DNA of 64,000 nt from Chinchilla lanigera. Its lineage: Eukaryota; Chordata; Mammalia; Rodentia; Chinchillidae. The notes beneath the pieces were generated by a model. It saw nothing but the letters and a program-made list of their open reading frames with translations, made no database searches and was not told where the DNA came from. The stretch is taken from positions 12,510,337 through 12,574,336 of the forward strand of contig NW_004955469.1 in assembly GCF_000276665.1 (NCBI RefSeq). Direction: 5' to 3'. Of this stretch, positions 41,001-46,850 are shown piece by piece; positions within the stretch are counted from its first letter, which is position 1; each line of letters starts with the position of its first letter. Made by a program: the position numbers and the translations under genes.

Positions 41001-41789
41001 TGCCAGGCAGGCGCTTTGCCGCTGAGCTAAATCCCCAGCCCCTAAAATTCTTTTATGGGTGATCAAGCCTTTATAAAATTGAGAGTGTGAATCGAAAAGA
41101 GAAAGGCAAGGCAATTATTTAAACTCATCCTATAGTATAAATGACTGATATGATGTGTTCCCTTTGAGTAAATTCTAATAGTAAAGGAGAATATAAAGAC
41201 ACTGACACCTGGAAAGAATGAAGCTTGACAGGCTGATAGATGGACTCAGTTATAGAGGGGGAGAGACCCTAAAGACCAGCTATTACATGGTCCCCATTGC
41301 TTCCCATTTTTTCTATGAGAGAACTAAGGCAGTTTAATGTAGTGGCAAGCTCAGTGTGAGGACTGGGTTGTACCCCAAGGGTCCAGATCCTACTCCTGGA
41401 AGAGGGACTTCCCATCACACTGAGCGGATACAATACTGTAGCAGGGGGACTGGATCAATTTCATTCTCCCTATAGTTTGGTTTGGGCCATCTCTGAAAAT
41501 TGTCTTGGGCCTGCCTTCCTTTCACTGGGAGGTGTCATGGTGGGCTGCTCTACGGGTCCCAGAGCTGCCTGTGCTCCAGGGGCTCACTCACCTTTGGCCG
41601 CATCCACTTCAGGGTAGAAAGGTTTTTTCCTTGGAGTAGTTTCTGGCCTATGGAAGAAGCTTCAGCAGGGAAGGTCTCATCCATAAACCACTTTCCCCTG
41701 CTTAGGCAATGGTCCCGCAAAGAGTTAAAGTCCTGATCCTTGAACTTGGTAATGGAGGTCTCTGCTAGAGGATCTGAGTAATGTGCCAT
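3718..41789 (-). CDS. CAPN13: CAPN13 (calpain-13), 5' part of the coding region, 10 exons, 3' end off the window
   Basis: Calpains are cytoplasmic Ca2+-dependent papain-fold cysteine proteases that cut target proteins at a few sites; calpain-13 is a little-studied member with a C-terminal EF-hand domain. The ten exons on the minus strand are 41789-41592, 29553-29481, 28411-28296, 23925-23789, 16273-16099, 14951-14877, 10845-10760, 7094-7020, 5825-5680 and 3860-3718. Every junction has AG/GT sites and matching phase, and the sum is 1224 nt (408 codons) with no stop. Seen directly: Gln87, Cys93, His249, Asn273, and the Trp-rich motif NPWG. Assignment to calpain-13 rather than a paralogue rests on recalled similarity to mammalian calpain-13, for example the N-terminal [10 protein letters not shown] and the segment LTQNP...[11 protein letters not shown]. 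Domain III is cut in the middle; its second half and the PEF domain should lie to the left of position 1. No promoter was identified. Confidence 0.93.
4135..4450 (-). mobile_element. Rodent MaLR LTR fragment, antisense
   Basis: Antisense MaLR layout: 'aacaagatggcagagg', then 'ggcccatcatccatcaggctccacctcc', then 'atccaatcacac'. Ends are degraded and no target-site duplication was found. In the intron between coding exons 9 and 10. Confidence 0.6.
5680..5825 (-). CDS. CAPN13: CAPN13 coding exon 9 (residues 312-361)
   Basis: Encodes [17 protein letters not shown], equivalent to the calpain 'FWMSF.DF...F..LEICNL' at the end of PC2. The rest, PITLDHG...PHERW and [13 protein letters not shown], starts the C2-like domain III (classical 'G.W.RGSTAGGCRN'). 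Length 146 nt, acceptor TCAACAG|GATGTC, donor GCGG|GTAGGT. One G is carried into the next exon. Confidence 0.92.
6470..6577 (-). mobile_element. ID SINE, antisense
   Basis: A (T4C)n/poly-T head is followed by the antisense ID body: 'caatcaaactcatgacctcatgcttgcc...' and 'cactgagctatacatccggccc'. The body derives from a tRNA-Ala gene; the B-box and A-box regions are recognisable in reverse. Diverged, so an older copy. Confidence 0.85.
7020..7094 (-). CDS. CAPN13: CAPN13 coding exon 8 (residues 287-312)
   Basis: Encodes [20 protein letters not shown] followed by DGEF and, with the next exon, W. This is the calpain PC2 segment 'W..V....R..L......DGEFWMS' that closes the protease core. Length 75 nt with phase 2 at both ends (frame-neutral). 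Acceptor GTTCAG|GTCCCG; donor TTTTG|GTATTT is weak. Flanked by ordinary intronic DNA. Confidence 0.9.
7400..8230 (+). mobile_element. L2 LINE 3' region fossil
   Basis: The order 'ctccatggttctgttactctc', 'gttcaaactccttaa', 'ctccagccatcctgaa', 'tgcccttcc...gaatacttgtgttcc' and 'gaagctttacttggcctcc' follows the L2 3' end. Heavily mutated. Fills much of the intron between coding exons 7 and 8. Confidence 0.7.
8290..8660. promoter_or_regulatory. Candidate conserved non-coding element (intronic enhancer-like)
   Basis: Not repeat-like. Contains a dense block of AT-rich homeodomain-type sites ('tataattaagcgataattac', 'ttcaattatgg'), Octamer/POU-like 'tatgctattgattcatgcaa' and several CpGs preserved within AT-rich DNA. 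This texture is typical of deeply conserved vertebrate enhancers. No open reading frame or splice-site context. Conservation itself cannot be seen from one sequence. Confidence 0.4.
9063..9220 (-). mobile_element. B1 SINE, antisense
   Basis: Poly-T head, then 'aggctggccttcagctcac', 'ctcctgcctcagcctccc', 'gagtgctgggattataggtg'. A 7SL-derived B1 with the internal duplication. Confidence 0.93.
10282..10375. repeat. Two-copy tandem duplication, 47-bp unit
   Basis: The unit starting 'cttttctaccttggtccag' occurs at 10282-10328 and again at 10329-10375, nearly identical (one G/A difference near the end). Confidence 0.95.
10760..10845 (-). CDS. CAPN13: CAPN13 coding exon 7 (residues 259-287, catalytic Asn)
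   Basis: Encodes [19 protein letters not shown], the calpain 'LIRLRNPWG..EW.G.WSD' motif with catalytic Asn273. The spacing NPWG-N-T-EW has the classical calpain length. Acceptor ATTGCAG|ATTCAA; donor GATGG|GTATGG is a weaker match to consensus. Phase joins exactly with a 75-nt exon at 7094. Human calpain-13 as I recall it has two extra residues between NPWG and TEW; I could not check that. Confidence 0.94.
10880..11190. promoter_or_regulatory. Candidate conserved non-coding element near CAPN13 exon 7
   Basis: Repeat-free block 35 bp upstream of exon 7 acceptor (in gene orientation) with two A-tracts, 'gaggactaatttaac', 'tttggctgcagccag' and 'cagatttaacggcagataaac'. Looks constrained by composition only; could be ordinary intron. 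Confidence 0.25.
12140..12545. promoter_or_regulatory. Candidate conserved non-coding element
   Basis: Unique sequence with tightly spaced 'catttatcattg', 'cagcacctg' (E-box), 'gcataataaaaaatgccaat', 'cagattaaaaagcatactgc' and 'tttatgggctggtttaatc'. AT-rich transcription-factor-like motifs inside GC-rich flanks. Functional status unknown. Confidence 0.35.
12546..14876. other. Unclassified intronic DNA
   Basis: Between coding exons 6 and 7. I see no exon, RNA gene or clear repeat. Purine/pyrimidine composition is ordinary. Confidence 0.5.
14877..14951 (-). CDS. CAPN13: CAPN13 coding exon 6 (residues 234-258, catalytic His)
   Basis: A 75-nt exon, phase 0 at both ends. It encodes PTDGSEV then [14 protein letters not shown], where calpains have 'GLV.GHAYSVT'. 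His249 is the catalytic histidine of protease core 2. Acceptor CTTTGCAG|CCAACA, donor GAGCAG|GTGAGG. Because both ends are phase 0, omission would leave the frame intact while removing the catalytic His. Confidence 0.94.
15380..15545 (+). mobile_element. B1 SINE
   Basis: 'ggtggcacatgcttgcaatc', 'cccagcactcagaaggctaa', 'caggaggatcactgcgag', then the duplicated 'cctgggctacat...cctgaactacat' and 'gcaagaccctgtctc'. Possible target-site copies 'gaatttaaag' (15361) and 'gaattaaaag' (15542). Confidence 0.92.
16099..16273 (-). CDS. CAPN13: CAPN13 coding exon 5 (residues 175-233)
   Basis: Encodes [20 protein letters not shown], matching the calpain motif 'GSYE.L..G...E...DFTGG' at the PC1/PC2 boundary. 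It continues with [19 protein letters not shown] and TCATPKG, where classical calpains have 'LL.KAL.RGSLLGCSI'. Length 175 nt, acceptor TTCCCAG|GCTGC and donor AAGGGG|GTGAGT. A run of five G at the donor could allow a one-base shift; only the site used here keeps frame with exon 6. Confidence 0.95.
16400..16675 (+). mobile_element. MaLR LTR fragment (3' part)
   Basis: 'ccctgctgccatgatgttact', 'acatgagccaaagtaaccctt', 'tcctcctttaagt' and a degraded 'tatggtatcccagtgag' match the 3' half of rodent MaLR LTRs. Begins about 125 bp upstream (gene sense) of exon 5. Confidence 0.7.
17462..17515. repeat. Two-copy tandem duplication, 28-bp unit
   Basis: The unit starting 'ctgcctctggcacccagcct' occurs at 17462 and again at 17490. 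Confidence 0.95.
17933..18135 (+). mobile_element. B1-dID composite SINE
   Basis: A B1 5' half ('catgcctgtaatcccagcac', 'ggctgaggcaggagg') runs through 'gtgaaatcctgtctcaaaat' into a deleted ID monomer ('ggctgggtatgtaggtctg', 'gggttcaatccccagtatc') and a poly-A tail. This fusion SINE is known from non-murid rodents. Confidence 0.8.
18136..18208. repeat. (GAAA)n/(AAGC)n simple repeat
   Basis: A-rich tail of the preceding SINE expanded into interrupted GAAA and CAAG repeats. Confidence 0.9.
18209..18305 (+). mobile_element. ID SINE
   Basis: 'agttcagcggtataacacctgcctggcaagcacaaggcctgag' (read in parts) and 'tttgattcctggcac' are the tRNA-derived ID body; tail (AAAG)n. Sits directly after the B1-dID tail. 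Confidence 0.88.
18395..18562 (+). mobile_element. B1 SINE
   Basis: 'gctgggcatggttgtccata', 'ggctgaggcaggaggattgc', 'gaactacatagtgaaaccct' and a tail with AAAT units. Flanked by 'aaactgattt' and 'aaactgactt' as likely target-site duplication. Confidence 0.93.
19785..19915 (+). mobile_element. MIR-class fossil
   Basis: 'ttgagcaaatcatttcacac', 'cctcagtttcctcatcct' follows the MIR/L2-type core. Short and diverged. Confidence 0.55.
20220..20440. promoter_or_regulatory. Candidate conserved non-coding block
   Basis: Unique sequence with 'taagtagctcaggagtgaatt', 'ggttaatgactagctctttc' and 'gagtaataacc'. Weak case, composition only. Confidence 0.2.
20766..20813. repeat. (TG)n microsatellite
   Basis: About 23 TG repeats, immediately before an antisense B1. 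Confidence 0.97.
20814..20934 (-). mobile_element. B1 SINE, antisense
   Basis: 'ttgagacaggatcacaat', 'aggctggctttgaactttg', 'ctgcctcagctttccaagtg', 'caccatgcccagc'. Its original T-head is replaced by the (TG)n tract. Confidence 0.9.
23151..23470 (-). mobile_element. Tigger-type (TcMar) non-autonomous DNA transposon
   Basis: Terminal inverted repeats are visible: 'cagttggccttctgtatcta' on the left and 'cagatacgaaggacaattgc' on the right. The interior 'tttacattgtattaggtatt', 'gatttcaagcgtatgtataa' is the usual Tigger interior. No transposase. Confidence 0.85.
23789..23925 (-). CDS. CAPN13: CAPN13 coding exon 4 (residues 130-175)
   Basis: Encodes [17 protein letters not shown], the strongly conserved calpain PC1 segment 'FWQ.G.WV.VVIDD.LP', then [20 protein letters not shown] and AYA(K). 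The paired Asp residues in VVDDRLP belong to the region around the PC1 Ca2+ site in classical calpains. Length 137 nt; acceptor CTTCCAG|TTCTGG, donor GCCAA|GTAAGT, two bases carried over to make Lys175. No frame damage. Confidence 0.95.
24000..25380. other. Unclassified intronic DNA
   Basis: Between coding exons 3 and 4. The segment 24300-24440 ('gaggatgtcggg', 'gggccagggcctggag') resembles an old mammalian interspersed repeat. Otherwise nothing recognised. Confidence 0.45.
25390..28025 (+). mobile_element. Old L1 LINE fragment, AT-rich, ORF2-like region
   Basis: A-rich sense strand over 2.6 kb. The right part has the L1 ORF2 order: 'tacaaagatataccatgttt', 'catctacatcac'-like priming region, 'aaaattcccatgg', 'ctagtgtgatcaaaataaca', 'ggcacaggaacaaatatag'. 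Every reading frame is full of stops. It separates exons 3 and 4 and stops 270 bp short of exon 3. Confidence 0.75.
28296..28411 (-). CDS. CAPN13: CAPN13 coding exon 3 (residues 92-129, active-site Cys)
   Basis: Carries the catalytic cysteine in [16 protein letters not shown] (Cys93), the calpain signature for the protease core 1 active site. Then comes [17 protein letters not shown] and HFR, the strand that leads to the PC1 surface. Acceptor is CTCCTAG|GGAAC, donor TTTCGG|GTATGT, ending in phase 0 so the next exon starts with Phe-Trp. The exon is immediately upstream (in plus coordinates) of a Tigger fossil at 28.5 kb and next to an AT-rich L1 block, but is itself undamaged. Confidence 0.95.
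28519..28846 (+). mobile_element. Tigger-type DNA transposon fossil
   Basis: Begins 'ggttgaatattttttatctg' and ends 'gggcactcaacttgtaat', an inverted-repeat pair. Interior 'acttgggatcagaagag' and 'agtgctcaaaatgtttcaga' matches a common Tigger subfamily. Confidence 0.8.
29481..29553 (-). CDS. CAPN13: CAPN13 coding exon 2 (residues 67-91)
   Basis: A 73-nt exon, the normal size of the second calpain exon. It encodes [12 protein letters not shown] then [11 protein letters not shown]. The second Gln (Gln87) is six residues before the catalytic Cys, as in papain, and should form the oxyanion hole. Acceptor is CCTCAG|GATTTA, donor GCAG|GTGAGA, leaving one G to complete Gly91 with the next exon. Small and isolated in a 12-kb intron pair, but phase and motif agree exactly with its neighbours. 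Confidence 0.9.
29650..31040. other. Unclassified intronic DNA
   Basis: Part of the intron between coding exons 1 and 2. Includes GC-richer stretch 30000-30320. No exon, RNA gene or clear repeat. Confidence 0.45.
31040..31330 (+). mobile_element. MIR-class fossils
   Basis: 'actcaatttccctgtgtgta' followed by 'aaatgggaac', and further on 'atacttagcacagcatctga' with 'catgttcaataaatattga', are the middle and 3' part of MIR. Confidence 0.6.
31360..32330 (+). mobile_element. Old L1 LINE fragment
   Basis: A-rich, stop-filled block with L1-like runs. Interrupted by a (CA)n tract at 32004-32042. Orientation judged from A-richness only. Confidence 0.5.
32004..32042. repeat. (CA)n microsatellite
   Basis: About 18 CA units with one AA interruption. 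Confidence 0.95.
33527..33836. mobile_element. Inverted-repeat DNA transposon (TcMar-like), non-autonomous
   Basis: Left end 'cagtaagtcccccacttcat' mirrors right end 'cataagttagggacttgatg' as an imperfect terminal inverted repeat of about 30 bp, with TA on both sides. 310 bp, no transposase. It lies inside a TA-rich stretch (33300-33990) that may itself be an old LTR tail. Confidence 0.7.
34655..34835. mobile_element. hAT-type non-autonomous DNA element
   Basis: 'gtgctgtccacaggccact', 'tgactatttaaattaaataa' and 'tcgtgactagtggctac' are the pieces of a common MER1-group palindromic element. Confidence 0.6.
35095..35225 (+). mobile_element. MIR fossil
   Basis: 'gaggataatatcacagg' and 'aatgtgcttagcataacacc' with 'taacacatgtacacactt'. 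Confidence 0.5.
35521..35600. repeat. GA-rich low-complexity tract
   Basis: Almost pure purine on the + strand for about 80 bases. Confidence 0.9.
35681..35839 (+). mobile_element. B1 SINE with target-site duplication
   Basis: Complete: 'ctgggcatggtggctcatgc', 'ctgtaatcccagcactcagg', duplicated 'cctgggctac'/'cctaaactgc', 'gagaccctgtctcaaaaa'. Flanked by 17-bp copies of 'gaatctaccaaactgag' at 35664 and 35840 (one mismatch). Confidence 0.97.
36128..36236. repeat. (ATTC)n plus flank, first copy of a local duplication
   Basis: A short (ATTC)n run followed by about 85 bp ('cttaacaaattccctattag', 'gttgtcaagtccatgc', 'ctggagtctt') that recurs at 37311-37430. Confidence 0.9.
36390..36600 (-). mobile_element. 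MIR fossil, antisense
   Basis: 'gctagacactgttctaagca' and 'ttttatccccattattttc' are antisense MIR. Confidence 0.7.
36683..36873. mobile_element. MITE-like inverted-repeat element
   Basis: Left 'tggtacctcagttcatgaat' mirrors right 'aagttcatgaacctagatac' over about 30 bp. 190 bp, no coding capacity. Family not named. Confidence 0.65.
36878..37095 (+). mobile_element. MIR SINE, nearly complete
   Basis: 'ggtggcaggaatttaggtct', 'ggttcaaatctcagctccac', 'ctagctgtgtgactttgggg' and 'catgaggattcagtgaatca' in MIR order. Confidence 0.85.
37311..37430. repeat. (ATTC)n plus flank, second copy of a local duplication
   Basis: Eleven ATTC units (37311-37354), then the same flank as at 36150: 'cctaacaaatttcctattaa', 'gctgtcaagtccatgc'. 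Confidence 0.9.
38661..40840 (+). mobile_element. MaLR (ERVL-type) element with two LTRs
   Basis: LTR 1 at 38661-39098 starts 'tgttttggtacatacctaga' and ends near 'aagtaaataagaca'. The interior (39099-40550) begins 'gaagtggggtcattgttgtg' and ends 'gggggccaggggcagaa'. LTR 2 begins at 40551 with 'tgttatggattatatctaat' and is similar to LTR 1 but fades after about 290 bp. MaLR interiors do not encode retroviral proteins; none is seen here. An ID SINE lies just after LTR 2. Within the intron between coding exons 1 and 2, same strand sense as the + strand, i.e. antisense to CAPN13. Confidence 0.88.
40936..41041 (-). mobile_element. ID SINE, antisense, young-looking
   Basis: 24-base poly-T, then 'ctccggtaccgggaaccgaa', 'cttgcgcttgccaggcaggc', 'gccgctgagctaaatcccca'. 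Exact target-site copies 'ctaaaattctttt' at 40923 and 41042. Long pure tail and CpG-rich body mean a recent insertion. Confidence 0.97.
41592..41789 (-). CDS. CAPN13: CAPN13 coding exon 1 (residues 1-66, start codon)
   Basis: The start codon is at 41789, chosen because it is the first ATG after a plausible acceptor (exon boundary near 41808 or 41824) and gives the calpain-type N-terminus [12 protein letters not shown]. The segment contains FKDQDF and then [16 protein letters not shown], the usual calpain lead-in to the protease core ('F.D..FP'), followed by SSIGQKLL. It ends KWMRPK, with donor AAG|GTGAGT at 41592/41591 in phase 0. The next coding exon begins DLSRG, completing the usual 'RP.DL' motif. 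The exon boundary upstream shows that part of the 5' UTR is in this exon and the rest lies in one or more unseen upstream exons. Confidence 0.93.
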
Positions 41790-42039
41790 GACTTTCCTTA
41801 GAAGACTTCTGAGGTCCTTTTTTTCTGGTGAGAAAAAGACACACTTTTATGGGTAAGCAGTCAAGTCCTAGCATGACTAGATATAAGTCCCAGAAAAGCA
41901 CTCTGTTGTTCCCATCTTTTTAAAGTGAGGGAACAAAGACCTAGACCCTTGCTGTTCCTGGTGACACATCCAATGGGTGGATGAGCCTGAACTAATCCTT
42001 ATTTCAGTTCAGTGTTCAATCTGCTGTACTGAATAGTTT

Positions 42040-42740
42040 CTTGGTGTGTTTTTATGAGCACCAAGAGCTGGGGTATCTGTACATTTAATGCACATTCATT
42101 GAGCACTGAACCTGTGCCTGGCATTCTTCTGAACACTGGCAATCCAAAGATAAACACAACATGATCTTTATCCCTTAGGGGCTCCTTATCAAAGTAGGAA
42201 AGATGAGTTAGACATCTCAACAACCAGATAATGTTCAACAGAAATTATTCAATTAAAAATGTGTACAGATTCCTGTGGACATAATAAATAGGGGGAGCTA
42301 TGTGCTCTATGAACAGTTTTGGATGACTCTTTCATAGGCAGTGACATGTGATTTGGGCCTTGATAATTTTCTGGGTGGAGAATTGGGTTGGCAAGGCCCT
42401 GGGTATGGAGGGAAAGGAGAGTGACCAGAGGGTTTGGTGGAGTTAGTAAGTGTTGGAAGAGATGGCCAGAAAGGCAGGTGGGAAAACCGGTCTGAAATGT
42501 TTTATAGCCTCTAAGCACTGCAGAGTGATGGAAGAGTTGGAGTCTTATCAGATCTGTAGATGTGATGGTGCTCCAGAGAGCAAGATGAGGCTGGAGGGTG
42601 GAGAGGATAAGTAGAGGCTAGAAGCAGAGGCTATGAGACTGCTGCATTTGCCCATAGGAGAGACAGCAATAGAGCATAAATAGTAATGATGGTGGAGGGG
42701 AGACACATTTCATAGGTAGAACCAATAGGATTAGATGATG
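42040..42740 (+). mobile_element. Old mammalian interspersed repeat, family not named
   Basis: Follows a common ancient pattern: 'attcattgagcactgaacct', 'gtgcctggcattcttctgaa', then 'ggccctgggtatgga', 'gatggccagaaaggcagg', 'gactgctgcatttgcccata', 'ggtagaaccaataggatt'. No coding content. Confidence 0.55.
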
Positions 42741-42869
42741 AACATGGGAGGAGGAGGAGGAAAAAGAAAAGGCAGAAACGTAACGTGAACAGGCACATAA
42801 GTTTGCTTTTGCTTTTACCACTTACCTGTTGGTTCTGTAAAAGTGAACTGGTATCTAAATTTCTTTACC

Positions 42870-42990
42870 TGTATGGATTGATCATACCAACCTCATAGCG
42901 TTCATTGCAGTATTAAGCAAGGTTTGACATAACAGATGAAGCAGAGTAGTTGAAATATAGTAGGCATTCAGTAAATGTGTATCTAATTCC
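42870..42990 (+). mobile_element. MIR fossil
   Basis: 'ccaacctcatagcgttcatt' and 'atagtaggcattcagtaaat'. Confidence 0.6.
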
Positions 42991-44209
42991 ATAAAGGGAA
43001 AGAAGGCTGGGATTTTTCTTTAAGGCAGCTACAGGGATGCAATTCATGCCATTTGCATCACCTCTTCCACCCATGAGGCTGGCCTGGATCTGAATCCCAA
43101 ATTCATCCTATGCATTGAAAAACCTCCTCAGGCCTTATAGTAGTGCTTTTGAAGCTTCTTTGGCCAGTGTCTGCTTAGGTGACACAAAAGACCCCAAGGT
43201 CTGCCCATCCCACCCATTACTACACCACGATGAACACAGGATGAGAGAAGGACATACATACATGACTTATAAGGAAAGAACATGAGCTTACAATCAAGAT
43301 TTTGAATGCTGGAAAAATGTTTGCAAACTTAAAATAACTTAGCAATTATCTTGCAGTTACCTTATAATGGTATGTGGCGAATTATTTGGATAGCACAAAT
43401 TCAGAGCCAGAATATCACCAATTAAGTGTCATTGCACACACTTATTTGGAGAGAACTGCACATACAATTGCCTTCCAGACAAGATAGTAGTAATTTCCAT
43501 TTGAACTAATAAATTGAACCACACAAAACTGGCATTTGTATGGATTAAAAATAGTTGGATAGAGTCAGATTCATATGGTTTAATCGGACGTAAAAAGTGG
43601 TTAAAGATGGGCAGTTTCACATAGTTTTAGCCTAATATATGTATTTCTTCAATCTAGTTCTTGGAAAATAACAGACCAAACTATTTAATATGTCTCACCA
43701 CTCACAATAGGATTATAGCGAGAACCACAACAAATTAAATAAATAGTGATAAAGCTAAAAGAACAGCAAGCCATCATTCAAGAGCAAGAACACAGTGTTA
43801 GAAACTACTTGTCAATTCAAGGCAAAGGCAATGACTCTGATAATAAAGAGTTGGGAAAATTGTGGGTTTACCAACTGCATGTGTGCTTGGGGATAGAAGA
43901 ACTAACACAGCACTGCCAAGCTTCCACCTCTCAAATACTGGAGTATATGATGGACTCCAGCAATGAGCTACTTTTATGAAATTTTATTTGTATGAGAATC
44001 AAATGGTAATTATTCTTAGTAACACAATTACAGGATTGCTAGGAAGAAGCCATTTGCTGCACATAAAGATAAAAACCTAAAGAATTTTGCTTCATTTTCC
44101 CATTAGAATCAGGTAAAATCCTTACATGTGGGTATCAATTCCCAGCCCATCTGGAGGGTCCCCATTGCCCACTATTGGGTATCAGTTTAGCCAGACTTTA
44201 GGAATCCCT

Positions 44210-44375
44210 TGTGAAGCACACTTTCATCATTTGCAAAATGGAGATGAAGGTAATATTACACACGTAATAGGGCTGCTGTGAGACTCAGCTGAAACCATGC
44301 TTGCAGAATGCTTAGCACAGTGACTGGTAAACGGAAAGCAGTCAATACCTAATAATTATTAGTATGATTATCATG
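44210..44375 (+). mobile_element. MIR fossil
   Basis: 'tcatttgcaaaatggagatg', 'agggctgctgtgagactcag', 'tgcttagcacagtgactggt', in MIR order. Confidence 0.75.
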
Positions 44376-44666
44376 ATCACTTTTTAGCATGAAAGAGCTG
44401 TGCAGAGAGCTGCCACACTTAGAGACAAGGACTTGCTCAAAACTAAGGACAGGCTGGGCTCAGGGGGACCAGAAGGGGTGAAGCACAGTGGGCAATCACA
44501 CCTCTCTCCTCTGCTCACTGGCTGTTCAGGCCCAGGTGGGAAGGGAAATGTGCTAAGAGTGTGGAGGTAGGTATCTGTGGATGGAGGAGGTGGCTGCTTT
44601 TGGTGGCAGGGGCATTTAGAGAGAAATGGAGAAGGGAGGCAGACAAAGGAGCTTTCTAGGTCTCTA

Positions 44667-44727
44667 CACAAACACACACACGCACACACACACACACGCA
44701 CGCACACACACACACACACACACACAC
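44667..44727. repeat. (CA)n/(CACG)n microsatellite
   Basis: About 60 bases of CA with four CG interruptions. Confidence 0.97.
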
Positions 44728-45204
44728 TTTACACTTCCCAGGGCCTCCTCCTTTCTCTCTGGATTGTTCATCACGGAACATGTCACTATTTCACTTCTGT
44801 GTACCCTAGTAAAGACCAGCCAATTTTCCTGTGTGTCACTGCGAAGAGTTTCTGGTTTCTATCTTCTCCTCTCTTCTTGCCTCACTTTGTAAGGCACACA
44901 AAGGCAAGACAAAATTCTGCTGCTTTGATTTAAGAAAGAGAATCAGGGAGATGAAGGCCTACTTGATGTTCAGGTTTAAGTCTGTCTTGCTGTAAGGTAT
45001 TTCTTGGGGGTGGCAAGAAAAATGACATAGGAGGAGTTGACATGGAGTTGATATGAAGTTCTTCCTGTGAGTAATTTTGTGAGCTAACAACCAAGCTTCA
45101 GAAGCAGGAAGAAAGTGTACTTGGGGCTGTGAAACCTTTTCTGTTTATCACCTCAGTGTCTGTGAAACAAGATGAATGCAGGTTTCCTTGATTCCTCTCT
45201 GTGT

Positions 45205-46140
45205 GAGGGTCTGTCTTAGTCAGCTCGGGCTGCATAACAAAATATCAGAGATTAGGGTAGTCTTGGCAAACCTGTGCCAGTGTGCTACAGTGAATACACA
45301 GAGCCCTCTCTGTTGGCATGCAAACCAAGACACCCTAGCAGCTGAGCATCAGATAACAGTTGCTTTTCTCTAAACTAAAACCACAGGATTCAAGTTTAGT
45401 TGCATTGTTGGCACTTTGTAATAAAAAAAGTGGGTTTGGGGTTGCAGTTTTGATACTTGATCTCTAAAGGTCCACATCACTGGACTAGGGAATTCAACAA
45501 CAGAATTTATTTTTTCACAATTCTTTCTGGAGGCTTGAAGTCTGAGAACAGATTTCTAGCCTGGTCAGATTTTTGTGTTCTCACTGGATCAGATGCATTA
45601 GTCAGCTTTCCCATTACTGGGACAAAATACCCAACTCCCACAAGTTAAAGAAGAGGCTTAATTTGGCGCATGGTTACAGAAGATTCAGTTCATGGTTATA
45701 TGGCACCAAGGGAGAAATTTCATGACAAAAGAACACGGCAGAGCAAAGCTGCTTAGTTCATGGCGGCTGTGCAGCCAAGCAGGGGAACAGTGCCAGGGAG
45801 GAATAGGTGAGGGACAATATATAGTAACCCAAGATCATATCTCCATGACTCACCCAGACACACACCAAGAAGAGTGCTTCACTAATCTACTAGGCATTTC
45901 CTAATCCAATGGAGTTGACGTATCAGCCTTCATGGTCACATGGAAAGGAGAGAGAAAGAGAAAAGAGAGAAGGTAGACACAGAGAGACAGATTGTCCACT
46001 CTTCTTATCCATCAGGTCCTACTATTATGACATCTTTTAACCTCCATACCATCTTAAAGGCTCTATCTCCAGAAATTGGCACGCTGAGGGTGAGGCTTCA
46101 TATAAATTTAGGGGGAAATATGATTCAGGCCTCAGCAGTG
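45205..46140 (-). mobile_element. Old LTR-like repeat, antisense, interrupted
   Basis: 'gtctgtcttagtcagctcgg' and 'gctgcataacaaaatatcag' start it; 'tttttcacaattctttctgg' with 'aggcttgaagtctgagaaca' and, after an inserted LTR, 'catggtcacatggaaagg' and 'ggggaaatatgattcaggcc' continue it. Similar to the MLT/MST class; internal segment 45262-45470 is unexplained. Confidence 0.6.
45594..45922 (-). mobile_element. Rodent MaLR LTR, antisense, nested in the older LTR
   Basis: 'gtcagctttcccattactgg', 'gacaaaatacccaactccc', 'gaagaggcttaatttggcgc', 'gttcatggcggctgtgcagc', 'actaatctactaggcatttc'. It interrupts the older repeat. Confidence 0.8.
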
Positions 46141-46142
46141 AC

Positions 46143-46208
46143 TAAAAAATAAGTGCTATGCATAGCTTATATGGTTTTCAGCAACTTGTCATTTTTAGCC
46201 CTACAACA
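46143..46208. repeat. Direct repeat, copy 1
   Basis: About 65 bp ('aagtgctatgcatagcttat', 'ggttttcagcaacttgtc') that recurs at 46851-46915 with few differences. Confidence 0.9.
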
Positions 46209-46424
46209 GGCTGACCCAACTCTTATGGTCCCAGCTATGTATTCCAGGGAGTATCAAAAGGGGAATTGGGACATAGCAACTAGGACTTCAGAATACAGAT
46301 GAAGGATACCAGTAGACACGAGGGAAGAAAGACACCAGCACCTAACTGCTGAATAAATAAATGTTATTGAATTGATGTAAAGACAACGAGGGCTCCTTAA
46401 TGGTAGAAATGTCTTAGGTACTTA

Positions 46425-46850
46425 CTGACCTTTGCAACAACATGGATAAATCTCAAAAAGCATTACTCAGCATGAAAGAAGCCAGTCAAAACAGAGTACA
46501 CTTTCATTTTGTACCAGGAGTCAAACTCAGGACCTTGCAGTTGCCAGGCAGGCACTTGTGTAACTGAGCTATATCCCTAGTCCTCAGAGTATATGTTGCA
46601 TGATTTAATTTATATAAAATCCTAGAAATGCAAACTAATGTAATATTATAGAAAAAAGTTTAGTAATTGTTCATAAATGGGGTGGAAGGAGGAATAAATT
46701 TCAAAAGATTATGAGAAAACTGGGAGCAGTGCAAATATTTATTATTTTGAGTGTGGTGATGATTTCACATGTACATGCAAACACTTATCAAAGCTACACT
46801 TTAAATATGTACCATTTTATATGTTAACCACACCTAAAGAAAAAGTTGTT
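46425..46850 (+). mobile_element. L1M LINE 3' end
   Basis: 'aacaacatggataaatctca', 'cagcatgaaagaagccagtc', 'ggtgatgatttcacatgtac' and 'cactttaaatatgtaccatt' are the L1M 3' UTR order. Split by an ID SINE at 46506-46582. Confidence 0.85.
46506..46582 (-). mobile_element. ID SINE, antisense, inside L1M
   Basis: 'tgtaccaggagtcaaactca', 'ggaccttgcagttgccaggc', 'taactgagctatatccctag'. Flanks 'cagagtaca'/'cagagtata' fit a target-site duplication. Confidence 0.85.
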
